In this document: in pieces, positions 51,340 through 60,227 of the stretch
Position numbering within the stretch: the stretch's first letter is position 1
How the letters are laid out: every line of letters begins with the position of its first letter
Source of the DNA: Spirosoma endbachense
GTDB lineage: Bacteria; Bacteroidota; Bacteroidia; Cytophagales; Spirosomataceae
Direction of reading: 5' to 3'
Assembly: GCF_010233585.1 (NCBI RefSeq)
Contig: NZ_CP045997.1
Span: 2,937,746-3,001,745, forward strand
Length of the DNA: 64,000 nt
Translations under genes and position numbers: made by a program
The notes under the pieces: model-generated
Told to the model about the DNA's origin: nothing
Database searches by the model: none
Seen by the model: only the letters and a program-made list of their open reading frames with translations

Positions 51340-54051
51340 ATGATTCGAAAGCGACTGTCTCCTCAACCTGAACGGCCCGCCCCACCGCGCTGGGCCGACC
51401 GTCTTCTGGAAGGGTTCGTGGCCCCGCACCTATTGGAGTACGTGCAGGGGGATTTGCAGGAAGTATTTTATAAGCGCGTTAAGCAGGTAGGCCTGACCCA
51501 CGCTCGGCGCGAGTACGGCTGGGCGGTGCTACACTGCCTAACCCCATTTTTTCATAAACCGCTCCGGCCCGTCCGGAGTACCGGTAAACTCCTTTCTAAA
51601 CATTCTCAACCCGCACTAATGGATATGCTACGCAACTATGTCAAAATCGCTTTTCGTAACCTCGCCAAAAACAAGGGGTACTCATTCATTAACATTTCGG
51701 GGCTCGCTATGGGTATGTCTGTGACGATGCTCATTGGACTTTGGATTTATGATGAAATTTCATTTAATAAATATCATACGAATTATGACCGCATCGCCCA
51801 GGTGATGCAGCACCAAACGTATAATGGAGAAATAGAAACGGGCGGTGCAGTTAGCCCACTAATGGCCGAAGAAATTCGAAGTAATTATGGAAATGGGCAC
51901 TCCGGCCAGTACCGCAACGGCAGACCGGCCGGAGTGGGGTCTTTCAAGTATGTGGTGCAATCCTCCTGGACAGAGGATCATATTTTGACAGCTGGTGAAA
52001 AGATATTTACAAAAGCAGGTAATTATTGTGACCCCCAGATAGCTGACATGCTGTCGCTAAAAATGCGGTACGGTACGAGAGCTGGCTTAAATGAGCCTTA
52101 CTCCATTTTATTATCAGAAACGGTAGCCAAGGCATTCTTTGGTGATGTTGATCCCGTAAATAAAATCTTAAAAATTGACAATAAGCAAGATGTTAAAATC
52201 ACAGGCGTTTATGAAGATTTACCCTATAACTCAACGTTCAACGATGTTTCTTTCGTTTTGCCTTGGGAGCTTTATAAAATCCAAAATCCATGGATAAAAG
52301 AAAAGAAGGAGTGGAGCGACGATTTTACACTTGCTTATGCCCAAATAGCTGATAATACAGATATGGCAAAAGCTTCGGCAAAAATCAAAAATATTAAATT
52401 GAATAAAATAAGTAAAGAAGAGGCAAAATATAAACCAGAGGTTTTTTTACAACCAATGTCAAAGTGGCATTTGTATTCTGAGTTTAAAAATGGAATAAAT
52501 ACAGGTGGGCGAATTGAATTCGTATGGCTTTTTGGAATTATTGGTCTGTTTGTGCTGCTTTTGGCCTGCATTAACTTTATGAATTTGGCCACTGCTCGTT
52601 CCGAAAAAAGAGCAAAAGAAGTCGGCATTCGAAAGGCAATCGGCTCTTTTCGTGGGCAATTGATTAGTCAATTTTTCTCCGAATCAATGCTCGTAGTATC
52701 TTTTTCTTTTCTAATCTCCCTACTAATTGTACTACTTATATTGCCACTATTTAATGAAATTTCTAACAAAAGAATGTCATTTCTGTGGGTAAATCCTATA
52801 TTCTGGTTTTTGGGAATTGGCTTTAGCCTTCTTACGGGCCTGATTGCTGGCCTTTACCCTGCTCTTTATTTATCGTCTTTCCAAGCCATCAAAGTACTCA
52901 AGGGAACGTTCCGAGTAGGTCGTTTTGCCACAATTCCAAGAAAAATTTTAGTGGTCGTCCAATTCACTGTATCTGTCACCTTAATTATTGGTACCATTAT
53001 GGTTTTTAAACAGATACAATTTGCTAGGAATCGCCCAATAGGTTATAACCGTAGTGGGTTGATTACGATTGAAATGGCGACAAACGACATACATAATCAT
53101 TTTGATGCTGTACGGGCTGATTTGCTGAAATCGACAAGTGTAGAAGAGGTATCAGAATCATCAAGCCCCGCAACAGGAGTGAACAATAATATGAGTGGAC
53201 TTGAATGGAAAGGCAAAGACCCTACAATGAAGGATTCCTTTGCTGCTATACGAGTAACATCAGGCTATGGAAAAACCGTAGGCTGGCAGTTAAAAGATGG
53301 CCGAGATTTTTCGAGCGAGTTTGGCACTGATTCATCCTCGATCATATTAAACGAGGCTGCGGTTCACTATATGGGACTTAAAAATCCTGTTGGTGAATTC
53401 GTACGATTTGGTAATAAAGATCACGTAGTTGTTGGCGTCATCAAGGATATGCTGATGTCATCCCCTTACGAACCTATTAAACAAACAGTTTTTTATAGTA
53501 CGAATAGAGGTTTTAATTATTTAAACATAAAGATAAGCCCGAATGCAAGTATCAATGAGGCACTAAATAAGATTGAAGCGGTTTGTAAAACGTATTCTCC
53601 TTCTGTTCCATTCGCCTACAAGTTTGTCGATGACGAGTATGACAAAAAATTTAGTCAGGAACAACGAATCGGAAAACTAGCAGCCTTTTTTGCCATCTTA
53701 GCTATATTCATCAGCTGTTTAGGTCTTTTCGGTTTAGCTTCTTTCATAGCTGAACAACGGACGAAAGAAATTGGAATCCGTAAAGTATTGGGTGCATCCG
53801 TAGCCCATCTTTGGCAATTATTATCAAAAGATTTTGTGGTTTTAGTCATCGCATCCTGCCTAATTTCCGCACCAATTGCCTATTATTTTATGAGTAACTG
53901 GCTCCAGAAATATACTTATCGTACAGAGATTTCTTGGTGGATTTTTGCCGCCTCAGGGGTAGGCGCGTTGGTTATTACCCTGCTGACAGTCAGCTTCCAA
54001 AGTATCAAAGCCGCTTTGGTTAATCCGGTCAAGAGCTTACGATCCGAATAA
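51340..54051 (+). CDS. FtsX/MacB-type ABC transporter permease with N-terminal prefix domain
   Basis: 903 residues from ATG 51340. Residues 1-85 are the permease prefix domain 2 (RWADRLLEGFVAPHLLEYVQGDLQEVF). Then come an MLRNYVKIAFRNLAKNKGYSFINISGLAMGM membrane start, a large MacB periplasmic core (about 135-360), three membrane helices (FVWLFGIIGLFVLLLACINF onwards), a second periplasmic domain, and three C-terminal helices with IGIRKVLGASVAHLWQLLSKDFV, the FtsX motif. No ATPase gene is adjacent. Such permeases probably export antimicrobials or lipids; the substrate is unknown. The PadR gene just upstream is its likely regulator. Confidence 0.92.
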   Translation: MIRKRLSPQPERPAPPRWADRLLEGFVAPHLLEYVQGDLQEVFYKRVKQVGLTHARREYGWAVLHCLTPFFHKPLRPVRSTGKLLSKHSQPALMDMLRNYVKIAFRNLAKNKGYSFINISGLAMGMSVTMLIGLWIYDEISFNKYHTNYDRIAQVMQHQTYNGEIETGGAVSPLMAEEIRSNYGNGHSGQYRNGRPAGVGSFKYVVQSSWTEDHILTAGEKIFTKAGNYCDPQIADMLSLKMRYGTRAGLNEPYSILLSETVAKAFFGDVDPVNKILKIDNKQDVKITGVYEDLPYNSTFNDVSFVLPWELYKIQNPWIKEKKEWSDDFTLAYAQIADNTDMAKASAKIKNIKLNKISKEEAKYKPEVFLQPMSKWHLYSEFKNGINTGGRIEFVWLFGIIGLFVLLLACINFMNLATARSEKRAKEVGIRKAIGSFRGQLISQFFSESMLVVSFSFLISLLIVLLILPLFNEISNKRMSFLWVNPIFWFLGIGFSLLTGLIAGLYPALYLSSFQAIKVLKGTFRVGRFATIPRKILVVVQFTVSVTLIIGTIMVFKQIQFARNRPIGYNRSGLITIEMATNDIHNHFDAVRADLLKSTSVEEVSESSSPATGVNNNMSGLEWKGKDPTMKDSFAAIRVTSGYGKTVGWQLKDGRDFSSEFGTDSSSIILNEAAVHYMGLKNPVGEFVRFGNKDHVVVGVIKDMLMSSPYEPIKQTVFYSTNRGFNYLNIKISPNASINEALNKIEAVCKTYSPSVPFAYKFVDDEYDKKFSQEQRIGKLAAFFAILAIFISCLGLFGLASFIAEQRTKEIGIRKVLGASVAHLWQLLSKDFVVLVIASCLISAPIAYYFMSNWLQKYTYRTEISWWIFAASGVGALVITLLTVSFQSIKAALVNPVKSLRSE

Positions 54052-54429
54052 TCTTGAGCTTTATTGTATAGCCCAAAGGTGTGCCTAACGATTTCACCTA
54101 ACATTTTTCTGTGTCGTCACTAGTTTCACAATCTCAATAAATGCTCCTATACGAGACGAAGGAACGTTCATGCATTTGCCTCGTAAATGGGACAGTTCAT
54201 GCGAAAAGAAAATATTTCTATTAAAATCTTGGGGTTTTTATCAAGTCTGACCCATATAGGCGTGTTTTCTGTTTCGGTGCGACTGTTCCAACATCGCTGT
54301 GGCATACCCCAGTTGTTTGCTTGAAAGACCCAGTGTGAGAGAGGAGCAGCAAGCTATTACCCATTCGCGGTAAAACTATCTGTCTCCGTAAATAAGAATT
54401 GAAATAATCCCTAAAATTTTTCTTACTAG
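54052..54429. other. Intergenic, no supported gene
   Basis: AT-rich DNA between the permease and the BlaI operon promoter. No gene, no strong terminator seen. Confidence 0.45.
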
Positions 54430-54459
54430 TTGCAAGTTACGATACGCATCGTACCTTTG
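54430..54459 (+). promoter_or_regulatory. Bacteroidota promoter of the BlaI operon
   Basis: TTG (54430-54432), exactly 19 bp, then TACCTTTG (54452-54459), an excellent match to the -33/-7 consensus of Bacteroidota. The gene start is 35 bp downstream. Confidence 0.8.
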
Positions 54460-54483
54460 TGACAACCTACGTTAGCAATCGTA
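54438..54483 (+). promoter_or_regulatory. Two BlaI-type operator boxes
   Basis: TACGATACGCATCGTA (54438-54453, inverted repeat) sits between the -33 and -7 boxes. TACGTTAGCAATCGTA (54468-54483) lies over the start region. They are 30 bp apart, about three helical turns, on the same face, consistent with binding of BlaI dimers. Confidence 0.7.
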
Positions 54484-54493
54484 GCTTTCGACT

Positions 54494-54910
54494 ATGTCTA
54501 CAGAAAAAAATAAGTCCAGTGATTCCTTACCGACCAAAGGAGAACTGGAGGCTCTCAAAGTGTTGTGGAAGCATGGGCCCTCGACCGTCCGCTTTGTGCA
54601 TGACCTGTTAACCAAGGATAGCAAGACCGTCCGCTACACCTCCACCTTAAAAATGATGCAGCTGATGACCGAAAAAGGGATGCTCAAAAGGGACGAAAGC
54701 AAAATGACCCATGTCTATTATGCCCTGCTGGAAGAAAAACCAACAATGGCGACGATCGCTAATCGCTTTATCCAGTCAATGTATAACGGTTCGGTCAGCA
54801 GCCTGCTTGTTGCTTTTATGGATAATAAGAAATCGTCCGCAAAAGAAATTGAACAGGTAAAAGCGTTTTTGGAGCAGTTGGACAATCAGGATGAATCCTC
54901 TTTAAACTAA
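54494..54910 (+). CDS. blaI: BlaI/MecI/CopY-family repressor
   Basis: 138 residues with a winged helix of the BlaI family: LPTKGELEALKVLWKHGPSTVRFVHDLLTKDSKTVRYTSTLKMMQLMTEKGML, then a dimerisation helix set (TMATIANRFIQSMYNGSVSSLLVAFMDN). It should bind the operator boxes upstream and be removed by the action of the neighbouring BlaR1-like membrane peptidase. It is separated from that gene by 6 bp. Confidence 0.94.
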   Translation: MSTEKNKSSDSLPTKGELEALKVLWKHGPSTVRFVHDLLTKDSKTVRYTSTLKMMQLMTEKGMLKRDESKMTHVYYALLEEKPTMATIANRFIQSMYNGSVSSLLVAFMDNKKSSAKEIEQVKAFLEQLDNQDESSLN

Positions 54911-54916
54911 GTAGCC

Positions 54917-56329
54917 ATGACCGTATTCGGCCAGCTAAACCAACTAAGTAATAGCCCCGCAGTCACCGCCCTGACCTGGACGCTTTTTCATTCGTTATGG
55001 CAGGGAGTGCTGGTTGCTATCCTGACAGGGATCATTATTTCAGCTACCAAAAGGGCTAAACCGGTGTTGCGCTATCAGTTGCTCTGTCTCTTATTGCTTT
55101 TGCTGCTCTTCACTTCTGTCCTTACGTTTTGGTATCAATATCATCTCCAACCGCAACAGATAAGCTTCTTCGGCAGTCAACTGAAGCAATATCCTGATGG
55201 GCAGCTGCCTGATCACCTGCCAGGAGGTGCCAGGAATGTGCGTTGGTTGCTGAAAGGCCTGATAGCCATGATCGCTGACTTTATTTCACAACATACAGAT
55301 GCGATAGCGGCCGTTTGGCTGGTGTTTTTCTTGATCAAAAGCGTAAGAATAGGCTTCGCGCTGGGTTTTACCGCTTACATCCGCCAGTATAGATCGGCTG
55401 AAGCTTCGCCGTACTGGACTGCAAAGCTCGATGTACTTCGCACACAGTTGTCGGTCGCCAAACCGGTGCTCTTGCTGGAGTCCGCGCTGTTAACAATACC
55501 AGTGGTTTATGGCCATCTCAAACCCGTGATCCTTATTCCGCTCGGGCTGCTGAGTCAACTGCCTCCAGGGCAGATTGAAGCGATAGTAGTCCATGAGTTA
55601 ATGCACATCCGTAGAAACGATTATCTGGTCAATCTGTTGCAGCAGGTTTCGGAAGTTGTTTTTTTCTTTAATCCTGCCTTGCTGTGGTTATCCGCCTGTA
55701 TCCGCGAGGAAAGGGAGTATTGCTGTGATGAACTGGCCATCGCGCAACTAGGCCATCGAAGACAGTACGCCGAAGCATTGATCCGCTTCAAGGAACTATC
55801 TCTGACTAGCTCACCATCCGGTGGCATCGCTTTTACTGGCACAAGAACTAGCCTTTTGAGTCGCATCAGCCGTATTGTCACCAAACAAAATCATCCCTTG
55901 AGCCTGGCTGAAAAAAGCGCCTTGTTCATTTGCGGGCTGGCTTTAATAGTCTTCTTTGGTTTTTATAAAACTCCCTCACAACTAGCCTTATCCCCTGTTT
56001 CTCCGCCGACTAAACAAACAAACGTAGATTTTCCGCTGGGTAAAGTGATCGCTGAAATCAGCGAAGACCTCCTTAAAGAAGGCATTGTCCAAACTACTAA
56101 AGGATTGTCCTTTGAACTGACCAATACCGGGCTGCAGGTTGGTGGCGTGCGACAACCTGCCCAGGTTTGGCAGAAGCTCTATAACAAATACCTCAAATTT
56201 TCACCCTATCCGATCAAACCGGACTACAGAAACGATTCGGATTTCGGGATCTATTATAATGCCGGCACCTATGTGTTTGGCATAGGCACAAAGCCACCAG
56301 CCTGGAAGAATTATACATCATCGCTCTAA
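54917..56329 (+). CDS. M56/BlaR1-like membrane metallopeptidase sensor
   Basis: 470 residues with an N-terminal set of membrane helices (about 15-40, 50-70, 120-150), then the M56 peptidase core: H226-E-L-M-H230 in VVHELMHIRRNDY, plus NPALLWLSACIREEREYCCDELA with the third ligand. A further hydrophobic helix lies at about 330-350, followed by a periplasmic tail of about 110 residues that lacks any penicillin-binding sensor domain, so it is not a beta-lactam receptor of the classic kind. It probably cleaves the BlaI repressor when an envelope signal arrives. The S41 peptidase gene 13 bp downstream is the likely output. Confidence 0.9.
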   Translation: MTVFGQLNQLSNSPAVTALTWTLFHSLWQGVLVAILTGIIISATKRAKPVLRYQLLCLLLLLLLFTSVLTFWYQYHLQPQQISFFGSQLKQYPDGQLPDHLPGGARNVRWLLKGLIAMIADFISQHTDAIAAVWLVFFLIKSVRIGFALGFTAYIRQYRSAEASPYWTAKLDVLRTQLSVAKPVLLLESALLTIPVVYGHLKPVILIPLGLLSQLPPGQIEAIVVHELMHIRRNDYLVNLLQQVSEVVFFFNPALLWLSACIREEREYCCDELAIAQLGHRRQYAEALIRFKELSLTSSPSGGIAFTGTRTSLLSRISRIVTKQNHPLSLAEKSALFICGLALIVFFGFYKTPSQLALSPVSPPTKQTNVDFPLGKVIAEISEDLLKEGIVQTTKGLSFELTNTGLQVGGVRQPAQVWQKLYNKYLKFSPYPIKPDYRNDSDFGIYYNAGTYVFGIGTKPPAWKNYTSSL

Positions 56330-56342
56330 AATTCAATACATT

Positions 56343-57407
56343 ATGAAAGGAATTCTCTGTTCACTGGGCTACCTGATGGCTTTTGCCGCCAATGCGCAAC
56401 AGCAGGCTCAACCACCCAAATTTACGTCCGCAGAACGGCAGGCCGTGATCGACACGCTCATTGCCAAGGTCAATCGCCTGTATGTCTATGAGGATGTGGC
56501 AAAAAAAATGACTGCGGTAATCCGGCAGCATCAACAGCAACATAACTATGATACGATCACTAATCGAGCGGTTTTCGCCAAAATGTTAACTGCCGATCTT
56601 CATTCGATTAATAAAGACGGGCACCTCGGTGTGGACTATACGGCTACGCCGGCCGGTGACGAAAAACCCGAGGCACCCTCGGAAGAAGCCGCCAATGCGT
56701 TCCGAAAAACCTGGGCACGCAGCAACTTTAATTTCAAAAAGGTTGAAATATTGGAGGGCAATATAGGCCTCTTGCAGGTAGACACATTCTTTCCGTCCGA
56801 GTGGATCAAGGACCTGACCCAGTCGTCGATGACGTTTCTGGCCAATGCGGACGCGATCATTATCGATGTTCGTAAGAATCACGGGTTTTCGGACGGTGGT
56901 TATTTGATCGCCAGCTATTTCTTTAGCGACCCGGCTCATTGGAGCGATGGCTATGACCGCGAAGCGAAGACAGTGAGGCAGACCTGGACAATGCCGGTCG
57001 TTCCCGGACCAAAGCTGGCTGATAAGGACCTGTACATCACCGTCAGCAAGGACTGCTTTTCTGCTTCGGAAGATTTCGCCTATAACCTGCAGGCCCTGGG
57101 TCGGGCGAAGGTGATTGGTGAAGTGACTGGGGGTGGCGCACATCCCACCAAGCCTTATAAAATTGGCACCTATTTCTTAGCGGCTATTCCCTTCGCTTAC
57201 AGTGTAAATCCGGTTACCCACACGGACTGGGAAGGGAAAGGGGTGCAGCCTGATGTACACGTTCCCGCTGATCAGGCGCTATTAACCGCCCAGATCATGG
57301 CCATCCAGGCGGTGATTAAACGCCACCCCACTGACAAAGAACGCATTACCTACCTGCAAAAGGTGATTGCTGAGAAGGAAAAACAATTGGCCATTTTAAA
57401 AAAGTAA
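56343..57407 (+). CDS. Secreted S41 (C-terminal processing-like) peptidase
   Basis: 354 residues with a signal peptide (ILCSLGYLMAFAANAQ). An N-terminal helical lid (about 25-120) precedes the S41 core: IIDVRKNHGFSDGGYLIASYFF, the nucleophile serine in DCFSASEDFAYNLQ (S240/S242), and GEVTGGGAHP. No PDZ domain is seen, so this is of the interphotoreceptor retinoid-binding protein-like subgroup common in Bacteroidota. It is the last gene of the BlaI operon and may be an envelope protease. No beta-lactamase gene is present. Confidence 0.88.
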   Translation: MKGILCSLGYLMAFAANAQQQAQPPKFTSAERQAVIDTLIAKVNRLYVYEDVAKKMTAVIRQHQQQHNYDTITNRAVFAKMLTADLHSINKDGHLGVDYTATPAGDEKPEAPSEEAANAFRKTWARSNFNFKKVEILEGNIGLLQVDTFFPSEWIKDLTQSSMTFLANADAIIIDVRKNHGFSDGGYLIASYFFSDPAHWSDGYDREAKTVRQTWTMPVVPGPKLADKDLYITVSKDCFSASEDFAYNLQALGRAKVIGEVTGGGAHPTKPYKIGTYFLAAIPFAYSVNPVTHTDWEGKGVQPDVHVPADQALLTAQIMAIQAVIKRHPTDKERITYLQKVIAEKEKQLAILKK

Positions 57408-57972
57408 ACTCATGAGCCTAGCGCAATTGATACAGCTCAGTAACGTCAGGTAACGGTATTACTTTTGATTTCCTGTTATTTAGATGGTCTCCCCAGGACT
57501 TGATTCTGGAAATCCGCGAATGTCAAGAAAGCTCTGGGGCGCCCGGGCTTAAGCGAGCTTTTATATAGCTAAAATCATCAGTCCAGTTAACGAGAACATA
57601 AATTAGTACAGTGGAGTGGAGGTTTTGACCAGTATTCCTTTTATCTCAAATAACCCTCCTATTTGAGACAGAGGAACGTTCGTAATGTTCCCTACTTAAT
57701 TAGTTGGCCATTATCTAATTAGTGTCCGCGTCGTGAAGGATCATACAGACGCTCATCAATCTCGAATACTTCCGATCCGACGATTAAATGGGAAACGACG
57801 ACCTATAATTGGAAAGAGATCATTAATCAGTTCAGCATTATCTTTGAAGAACGAATCAAATCGCATCGCATCGAATAAAACCTGCTGACACAGTTCAGCG
57901 AGCACTCCCGGTCAGGGTAGTTCCCGTAATGCTCCACACTTGTCGCAGCTGAATGCAATCCTAAATTTGATA
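57408..57972. other. Intergenic with a possible gene remnant
   Basis: A frame at 57723-57878 reads SISNTSDPTIKWETTTYNWK then EIINQFSIIFEERIKSHRIE up to a TAA; it looks coding but has no start or recognised family, so it may be the 3' end of a lost gene. GGAACGTTCGTAATGTTCC near 57672 is an imperfect palindrome resembling the MITE-like arm core. Confidence 0.4.
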
Positions 57973-58419
57973 CTAAGCCAGTTGCAGGTCTTTTTTAGTG
58001 TTCATCACACTGGCATTCTTAAAGTGGCTATTGGCTGGTACCTTCAATTTATAGGGCCGGTTGAAGGCTTCCTGGGAAATGCTAAAGTAGCCAGAAAGTG
58101 TTCTGATGATCTCTTTAGACAACCCCTTCTTATAGTGCAAAATATCTGAAACAAGACTTTTACTTACGCCCAAAATCTGGGTCATATCTTTCGCTTTAAG
58201 CGATTTCTCGCTCATCAATGCGGTGAGTAACTCAATGGGATCTACATCCTCGAAGGAGTTATGTTCGGCATCCCATTTTTCAATCAAATAAGTGAGCAAC
58301 TCGATTTCATCCTGCGTATTTTCTCCTTGATCGTTTCCTGTTACTAGCGTTTCTAAAGCAGTACAGTAGTCACTATATTGCTTCTCGGACTTGATTATCT
58401 TATAGCGGAGTGCTTCCAT
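57973..58419 (-). CDS. higA: HigA-type antitoxin (XRE helix-turn-helix)
   Basis: 148 residues: an N-terminal helical part (LLTYLIEKWDAEHNSFEDVDPIELLTALMSEKSL) leads to an XRE-type helix-turn-helix (KAKDMTQILGVSKSLVSDILHYKKGLS), as in HigA antitoxins. It lies directly after the toxin gene (1 bp gap), in the toxin-first order typical for higBA. It neutralises HigB and probably represses the operon. Confidence 0.93.
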   Translation of the reverse strand: MEALRYKIIKSEKQYSDYCTALETLVTGNDQGENTQDEIELLTYLIEKWDAEHNSFEDVDPIELLTALMSEKSLKAKDMTQILGVSKSLVSDILHYKKGLSKEIIRTLSGYFSISQEAFNRPYKLKVPANSHFKNASVMNTKKDLQLA

Positions 58420-58420
58420 C

Positions 58421-58753
58421 TTAATAATGATTTACGGTATATTGTTGGTTGTGCTTACAGAGCTTATCATACTGGGCATGGGTTCCTATCCAGCAAACAA
58501 AGAGATGAACTTGGTTCTTTCCAAAGGCATATTTGCAGATCATCCTATAGTTATTACCGCCAATATCAAATACAACCCGGTTGGTGCCATTACCTAGTAA
58601 ATCAGCGGCCCCAAATGTCTCTTTAATAGCCTCGGGCGTCTGCCAATTGGCAAACTTGACGACGGTGAGCCAAACCTTAAACGAGCTTTTACTGCGAGCA
58701 TTCTTCTCGGTGTAAGCCTCAATAGTTTCCTTTCTAATTAGATGAACTCTCAT
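58421..58753 (-). CDS. higB: HigB-type toxin (RelE-like mRNA interferase)
   Basis: 110 residues of the HigB_toxin family: WLTVVKFANWQTPEAIKETFGAADLL, then NRVVFDIGGNNYRMICKYAFGKNQVHLFVCWIGTHAQYDKL, which is the characteristic block with the active-site basic residues and the terminal Tyr. It cuts mRNA at the ribosome. First gene of the pair; the antitoxin follows immediately. An inverted ACTTTCGGAG/CTCCGAAAGT sequence around 58771-58802 upstream is a candidate operator. Confidence 0.94.
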   Translation of the reverse strand: MRVHLIRKETIEAYTEKNARSKSSFKVWLTVVKFANWQTPEAIKETFGAADLLGNGTNRVVFDIGGNNYRMICKYAFGKNQVHLFVCWIGTHAQYDKLCKHNQQYTVNHY

Positions 58754-59485
58754 AAGCTACTATAAAGATACTCCGAAAGTTCTCAAAATGTGAACTTTCG
58801 GAGTGCATCCACAGGAGGTTGTCTCAAATGGGAGCGTTTACTGAGAATGTGCCTTCCCGAACACCACGCTGATTTTTACTATCTGTCAACGCTAATCCGT
58901 ACATATGCTCAAAACCGAATAATAAAATCGGCTATGGGAAGGTTGAGTTAATCGGTCATCCGTTTGCGTGGCTTGTCCCGTTTGCCTATTGTTGTAACAC
59001 AGCGTAACCCGTTCAACTTACAAACGTATAAATAGGGTAAACGACAACACACTCAACTTTAACAAGTTGATCACCAATAATTTGATATTAAGTGAGTTGG
59101 CATACAATACTATGTTGGGTGGCCCGTCCATAAATTGCTTGCGGGCGGGTTTCGGTCGACAGGCTGCACGTCCCTGAAGGAAGATTTTCAGCCCAACGAA
59201 ACAGGGGGTGTAAAGGTTGACGCTCCGTCTGTTGTTTGAAACGGTCTTATCATCCATCAACCCTCGCGAGTGTTGGGTGCGCTAGCTAATCGGTACTTAC
59301 ACGTCCAGCTTTCGGGCGACAAGGCAAACGCCTTGGCTGGGTAGGCTTTGGGCTTTCATTTCCGATTTGTGGCCGACAAGCCACTCATCCCGACAGGGTT
59401 AAAATAATTTTCACCTCAACTGTTACCTCGCCGGGTTTGAAGGCATAAAGTAAGGTATAGTTCGCATATCAATCAACCAAATACC
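58754..59485. repeat. Intergenic with copy A of a dispersed repeat
   Basis: Bases about 59180-59400 share blocks with 60003-60150 and 63120-63340: CAGCCCA-CGAAACAGG-GT-TAAAGGTTG, ATCAA-CCCT-G-G-GT-GGGTG, CCAGCTTTCGGGCGACA and CTCATCCCGA. An inverted CTCCGAAAGT sequence before higB lies at the left. No gene is supported. Confidence 0.5.
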
Positions 59486-59941
59486 ATGTCAAAAACTATG
59501 ACGATCAAGACCATCTGTTACGTTCTTTTTCTCCCCCTACTGACGCTGGCCATAGGATGTGGTAAGAAGGGAGATAGCACGAATGGTAATGTTGATCCAC
59601 GAGATCAGTACGTAGGTACATATAATGTTACCCTAACCGAAGGACCACCCAAAATGAGGACATTGAAAACTAGTATTAAGTTTAGTAAATCCTCGACAAC
59701 AGGAAGCTATTTAGTCTTGACCGATTACGCTGGCGATAATATCGTGGAACTTTCAAGCTCTCATATTAACCTCTATAAACATAGTGTTAATCAAGATGCT
59801 TTCGGGGATAATAAAGATATATTTTCGAGATACGGCTCGGGCGATTTCAATGGGAGCACGGTAAAAATGACTACTTACACAGGTGGCAATTCGGATGGTG
59901 GTGCTGATGTAAAATGTGACTATGTAGGTACTAAGCAGTAG
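59486..59941 (+). CDS. Small lipoprotein, hypothetical
   Basis: 151 residues with a lipoprotein signal (FLPLLTLAIGC, Cys at about 25). The mature part is beta-rich (GTYNVTLTEGPPKMRTLKTSIKFSK, GSYLVLTDYAGDNIVELSSS), like a small outer-membrane lipocalin-like protein. Family not recognised. It is the first of three secreted-protein genes in this stretch, each with its own intergenic leader carrying the dispersed repeat. Confidence 0.7.
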   Translation: MSKTMTIKTICYVLFLPLLTLAIGCGKKGDSTNGNVDPRDQYVGTYNVTLTEGPPKMRTLKTSIKFSKSSTTGSYLVLTDYAGDNIVELSSSHINLYKHSVNQDAFGDNKDIFSRYGSGDFNGSTVKMTTYTGGNSDGGADVKCDYVGTKQ

Positions 59942-60002
59942 AATACTGCCATACGTAGTATGGTATGTATTAGCGCACTGATTTATGGGACTAAGGTAAA
60001 GA

Positions 60003-60150
60003 TTCAGCCCAGCGAAATAGGAGTATAAAGGTTGCAAGTTGCTTTTGTTCAGTCCGCTTCTAAACCATCAATCCCTGTGGGCGTCGGGTGATTTCCGTTT
60101 CAGTGTGTGCAGTGCCAGCTTTCGGGCGACAGAGAAAACCAGTTGATAGC
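60003..60150. repeat. Dispersed intergenic repeat, copy B
   Basis: CAGCCCAGCGAAATAGGAGT then ATAAAGGTTG, followed by ATCAATCCCTGTGGGCGTCG and CCAGCTTTCGGGCGACAG, parallel the order of blocks in copy A at about 59180-59330. Non-coding on both strands as far as I can see. Confidence 0.55.
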
Positions 60151-60227
60151 CAACGCTTTATCATTCCAAAATAAGAAGCGGTTCTGTAAAGCCAGTGTTC
60201 AACTTTTACAAATTAATTTTCCACACT

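Noticed and set aside
57723..57878. Tail of a lost gene upstream of higA
   Set aside because: It reads like coding sequence but has no start codon and no recognised domain, so it is not listed as a gene.
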